Source: Proteobacteria bacterium UBA7415 (lineage in GTDB: Bacteria; Pseudomonadota; Gammaproteobacteria; Arenicellales; Arenicellaceae). From it: a DNA stretch of 64,000 nt. The notes beneath the pieces were generated by a model. The model worked only from the letters and a program-made list of their open reading frames with translations. It had not been told where the DNA came from and searched no databases. Location: the NCBI GenBank assembly GCA_002470515.1, contig DKML01000031.1, positions 1 through 64,000 on the forward strand, read 5' to 3'. The position numbers and the translations under genes are program-made. Positions 62,495 to 64,000 of the stretch are shown here, in pieces. Each line of letters begins with the position of its first letter. The first letter of the stretch is position 1.

Positions 62495-62667
62495 ACTGTT
62501 ATCCATTGACGAAGTTTGTATTGTTTTAGTGTGTCTTAATAAAACCAGCGGAATGTGGAGAAATTAAGGAACTTTTTCAGATTGACTGACTGCATTTCTA
62601 AGCGGCCGTATGCTCTCTGCGGTCCTGATATTGACGAATGATCATTCATAATCGAATGATGAACACT

Positions 62668-63130
62668 TACCAGGGTCACCAGTTTCTACTTGAAATTGTC
62701 AGCCAAGCGGTTTGATCATATTTCCGTTTTAATCTAAACCACCGTGATGCCCAAGATTTGTTCGCTGAGCAGAGTGTCAGCCTCAGTTATCAATCAATTC
62801 GGTACTGGTGTGTCAAATTTGGCACCAAATATAGCCATCGTCTAAAGCGCAAGCACAAAGAATTTGGCGATGCTTTTTATATGGACAAAGTGCGTGTAAC
62901 AATCAACGGTGTCCGGCGCTACTTATAACGAGCCGCGGAGCAGAATGAAGGTGTCGTTGAGTTTCCTTTCAAAAGCGGCGCAATGCCATAGCGGCAAGAC
63001 GTTTTTTAAAAGGCTGTTTCGAAGTCATGGCGGAAAGCCTTGAAAGACCGTGATCGATAAGCTCGGAAACTTTCGAGTCGCGAATTATCACCGGATGTAG
63101 TTCACGATACAACGCAATACTCCAATAATC
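62668..63130 (+). mobile_element. Decayed IS6-family transposase remnant
   Basis: Translated on the plus strand from 62668, it gives FLLEIVSQAV, a stop, then SYFRFNLNHRDAQDLFAEQSV, and then SIRYWCVKFGTKYSHRLKRKH, GDAFYMDKVRVTINGVRRYL (stop at 62926). This matches IS6/IS26-type transposases (helix-turn-helix, then the first catalytic Asp in the LDEVFVKI-like strand). Later fragments (RNAIAARRFLK, HGGKP, VIDKLGNFRVA) lie in more than one frame with further stops. No terminal inverted repeats were found. Confidence 0.75.
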
Positions 63131-63134
63131 TATC

Positions 63135-63539
63135 CTAGCTTTCGGCAAGCGTCCGCAAAACCTCTAAAGCCCGCTCGGCATCGGCTTCGGGCACAAATAC
63201 ATGATCATGATAAAACGCAGCCATGACATTCGCACTAATATTATGACGAGTGAGCGCTTCAGCGATTGCAGCCGTTAGGCCCACTGCATTTAAACTTGAA
63301 TGAACCTTTAAAGTGAGACGTCGAAAGCCATTTTGATCGTCAAAGCCTTTAGCTTTAGCGAACTCTTGTTCAAGTATAAGAGTCAGGCCTTCGTCTTCGC
63401 GAAATGTGGCTATCGCTTTACTGCAATCGGTCGCTGGGTCATCGGTCGTACAAAAGACATACGTTACGAGGTCTAAAACCGGCTCAAGATTAGCCAGCAA
63501 TTTATTGAGATCCTTCTCACCGTTAGCTACAGTATTCAT
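63135..63539 (-). CDS. ACT-domain-containing protein
   Basis: A 134-residue protein of the COG3602-type ACT family, intact. The N-terminal strand LDLVTYVFCTT, the TFREDEGLTLILEQ helix, and the C-terminal NAVGLTAAIAEALTRHNISANVMAAFYHDHVFVPEADAERALEVL region are recognised. ACT domains bind small molecules such as amino acids. It starts at the tag stop codon (ATGA overlap). A truncated copy lies 2.5 kb to the left. Confidence 0.85.
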   Translation of the reverse strand: MNTVANGEKDLNKLLANLEPVLDLVTYVFCTTDDPATDCSKAIATFREDEGLTLILEQEFAKAKGFDDQNGFRRLTLKVHSSLNAVGLTAAIAEALTRHNISANVMAAFYHDHVFVPEADAERALEVLRTLAES

Positions 63540-64000
63540 TTTACCGCCCCAAATCTAAAGCAACTTTGAGTATGGTCAACTACCATGCCACTCGCTTGCA
63601 TAAATGCGTAGCAAATAGTTGATCCTATAAACTTGAATCCCATTTTCTTGAGGGCTTTACTCATTGCATCCGATTCTGGCGTGTTCGCAGGCACATCCTT
63701 TAGTGTTGCAGGCGTATTAATAATTGAAGCGCCGCCTACGAAACTCCAGAGAAATTCGCTAAAAGTAGGCTCGCCATGTTTAGCAGATCTATCCATCATT
63801 TCTAAATACAGTTGCGCATTAACGATAAAGGCATTCACTTTTAACTTATTGCGAATAATACCCGCGTCTGACAATAGCTCGGCTCGTTTAGCCTCGTCGT
63901 ATAGCGCCATCTTGGCTGGATCAAACTGATCAAATACAACGCGATAGTGCTCGCGTTTTCTCAACACGGTAATCCAACTTAAACCCGCTTGCGCACCTTC
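63536..64000 (-). CDS. tag: DNA-3-methyladenine glycosylase I (5' end beyond the window)
   Basis: The C-terminal 155 residues of Tag, which excises 3-methyladenine from alkylated DNA. The visible sequence runs from EGAQAGLSWITVLRKRE at the edge through ALSKALKK-like SKALKKMGFKFIGSTICYAFMQASG, to the zinc-ligand region DHTQSCFRFG. The N-terminal zinc and catalytic Glu region are outside the window. Coupled to the ACT gene by a 4-base overlap. Confidence 0.92.
   Translation of the reverse strand, partial: EGAQAGLSWITVLRKREHYRVVFDQFDPAKMALYDEAKRAELLSDAGIIRNKLKVNAFIVNAQLYLEMMDRSAKHGEPTFSEFLWSFVGGASIINTPATLKDVPANTPESDAMSKALKKMGFKFIGSTICYAFMQASGMVVDHTQSCFRFGAVK

Overview
The window looks like chromosome of a marine-type, Gram-negative gammaproteobacterium with roughly mid-40s % GC. 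The strongest taxonomic evidence is a block matching the classic gammaproteobacterial layout: UPF0149 (ygfB) - pepP - ubiH on one strand, and zapB-like - zapA - 6S RNA - ygfA diverging from it. Outer-membrane proteins, lipoboxes, Lgt, a Fur protein with a matching Fur box, and several periplasmic multiheme cytochromes agree. No tRNA, rRNA, CRISPR array or intact mobile element was seen. The only mobile trace is a decayed IS6-family transposase near 62.7-63.1 kb. The species could not be identified.

Layout. 0-6.7 kb: DUF4124 protein and lgt, a PfkB kinase, a stand-alone gcvH, a Fur-box-controlled Fe(III) ABC importer (binding protein and permease, no ATPase), and fur. 6.8-13.5 kb: a redox/secretion locus with a two-partner-secretion outer-membrane transporter (TpsB, frameshifted), a FecR-domain protein running out of frame into a seven-heme LVIVD-repeat cytochrome, and a second multiheme cytochrome. 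14-19.3 kb: an uncharacterised operon (thermostable-hemolysin-family protein, AMP-forming ligase, heme-oxygenase-like enzyme, SDR, helical-repeat protein). 19.4-23.4 kb: an operon of QseBC/PmrAB-type two-component genes, a periplasmic cupredoxin, an FTR1 iron permease and an outer-membrane protein. Both operons carry the same CTTAAG-N5-CTTAAG box, with a candidate -10 element at identical spacing, so they probably form one regulon linked to iron.

23.5-33.4 kb: ubiquinone biosynthesis, aminopeptidase P, cell division and 6S RNA; a cyclophilin lipoprotein with a second internal start; and an overlapping epimerase - glycerol-3-phosphate dehydrogenase - glycosyltransferase operon. 33.5-45.9 kb: mostly housekeeping and orphan genes (SDR, flippase/beta-propeller fusion, cupin lipoprotein, exported methyltransferase, hexapeptide acyltransferase, SlyD-like isomerase, B12-type radical SAM protein, tcdA, tatD, molybdopterin-binding protein).

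45.9-54.5 kb holds the most novel-looking system: eight minus-strand genes for a MotA/TolQ/ExbB-like channel, two single-span proteins with an aspartate at the start of the membrane helix followed by periplasmic von Willebrand A domains, a 43-residue membrane peptide, a PEGA/formylglycine-enzyme-like protein lacking the catalytic cysteines, a membrane-anchored helical-repeat protein, a lipoprotein and a Ser/Gly-rich exported protein. I infer a proton-motive-force-driven trans-envelope machine. 54.9-64 kb: lysoplasmalogenase-like protein; a Baeyer-Villiger-type monooxygenase and metal-dependent hydrolase divergent from a TetR regulator and SDR, with a perfect palindrome between them; a YIP1 protein; a duplicated ACT-domain gene flanking a di-heme peroxidase and the IS6 remnant; and the edge-truncated tag gene.
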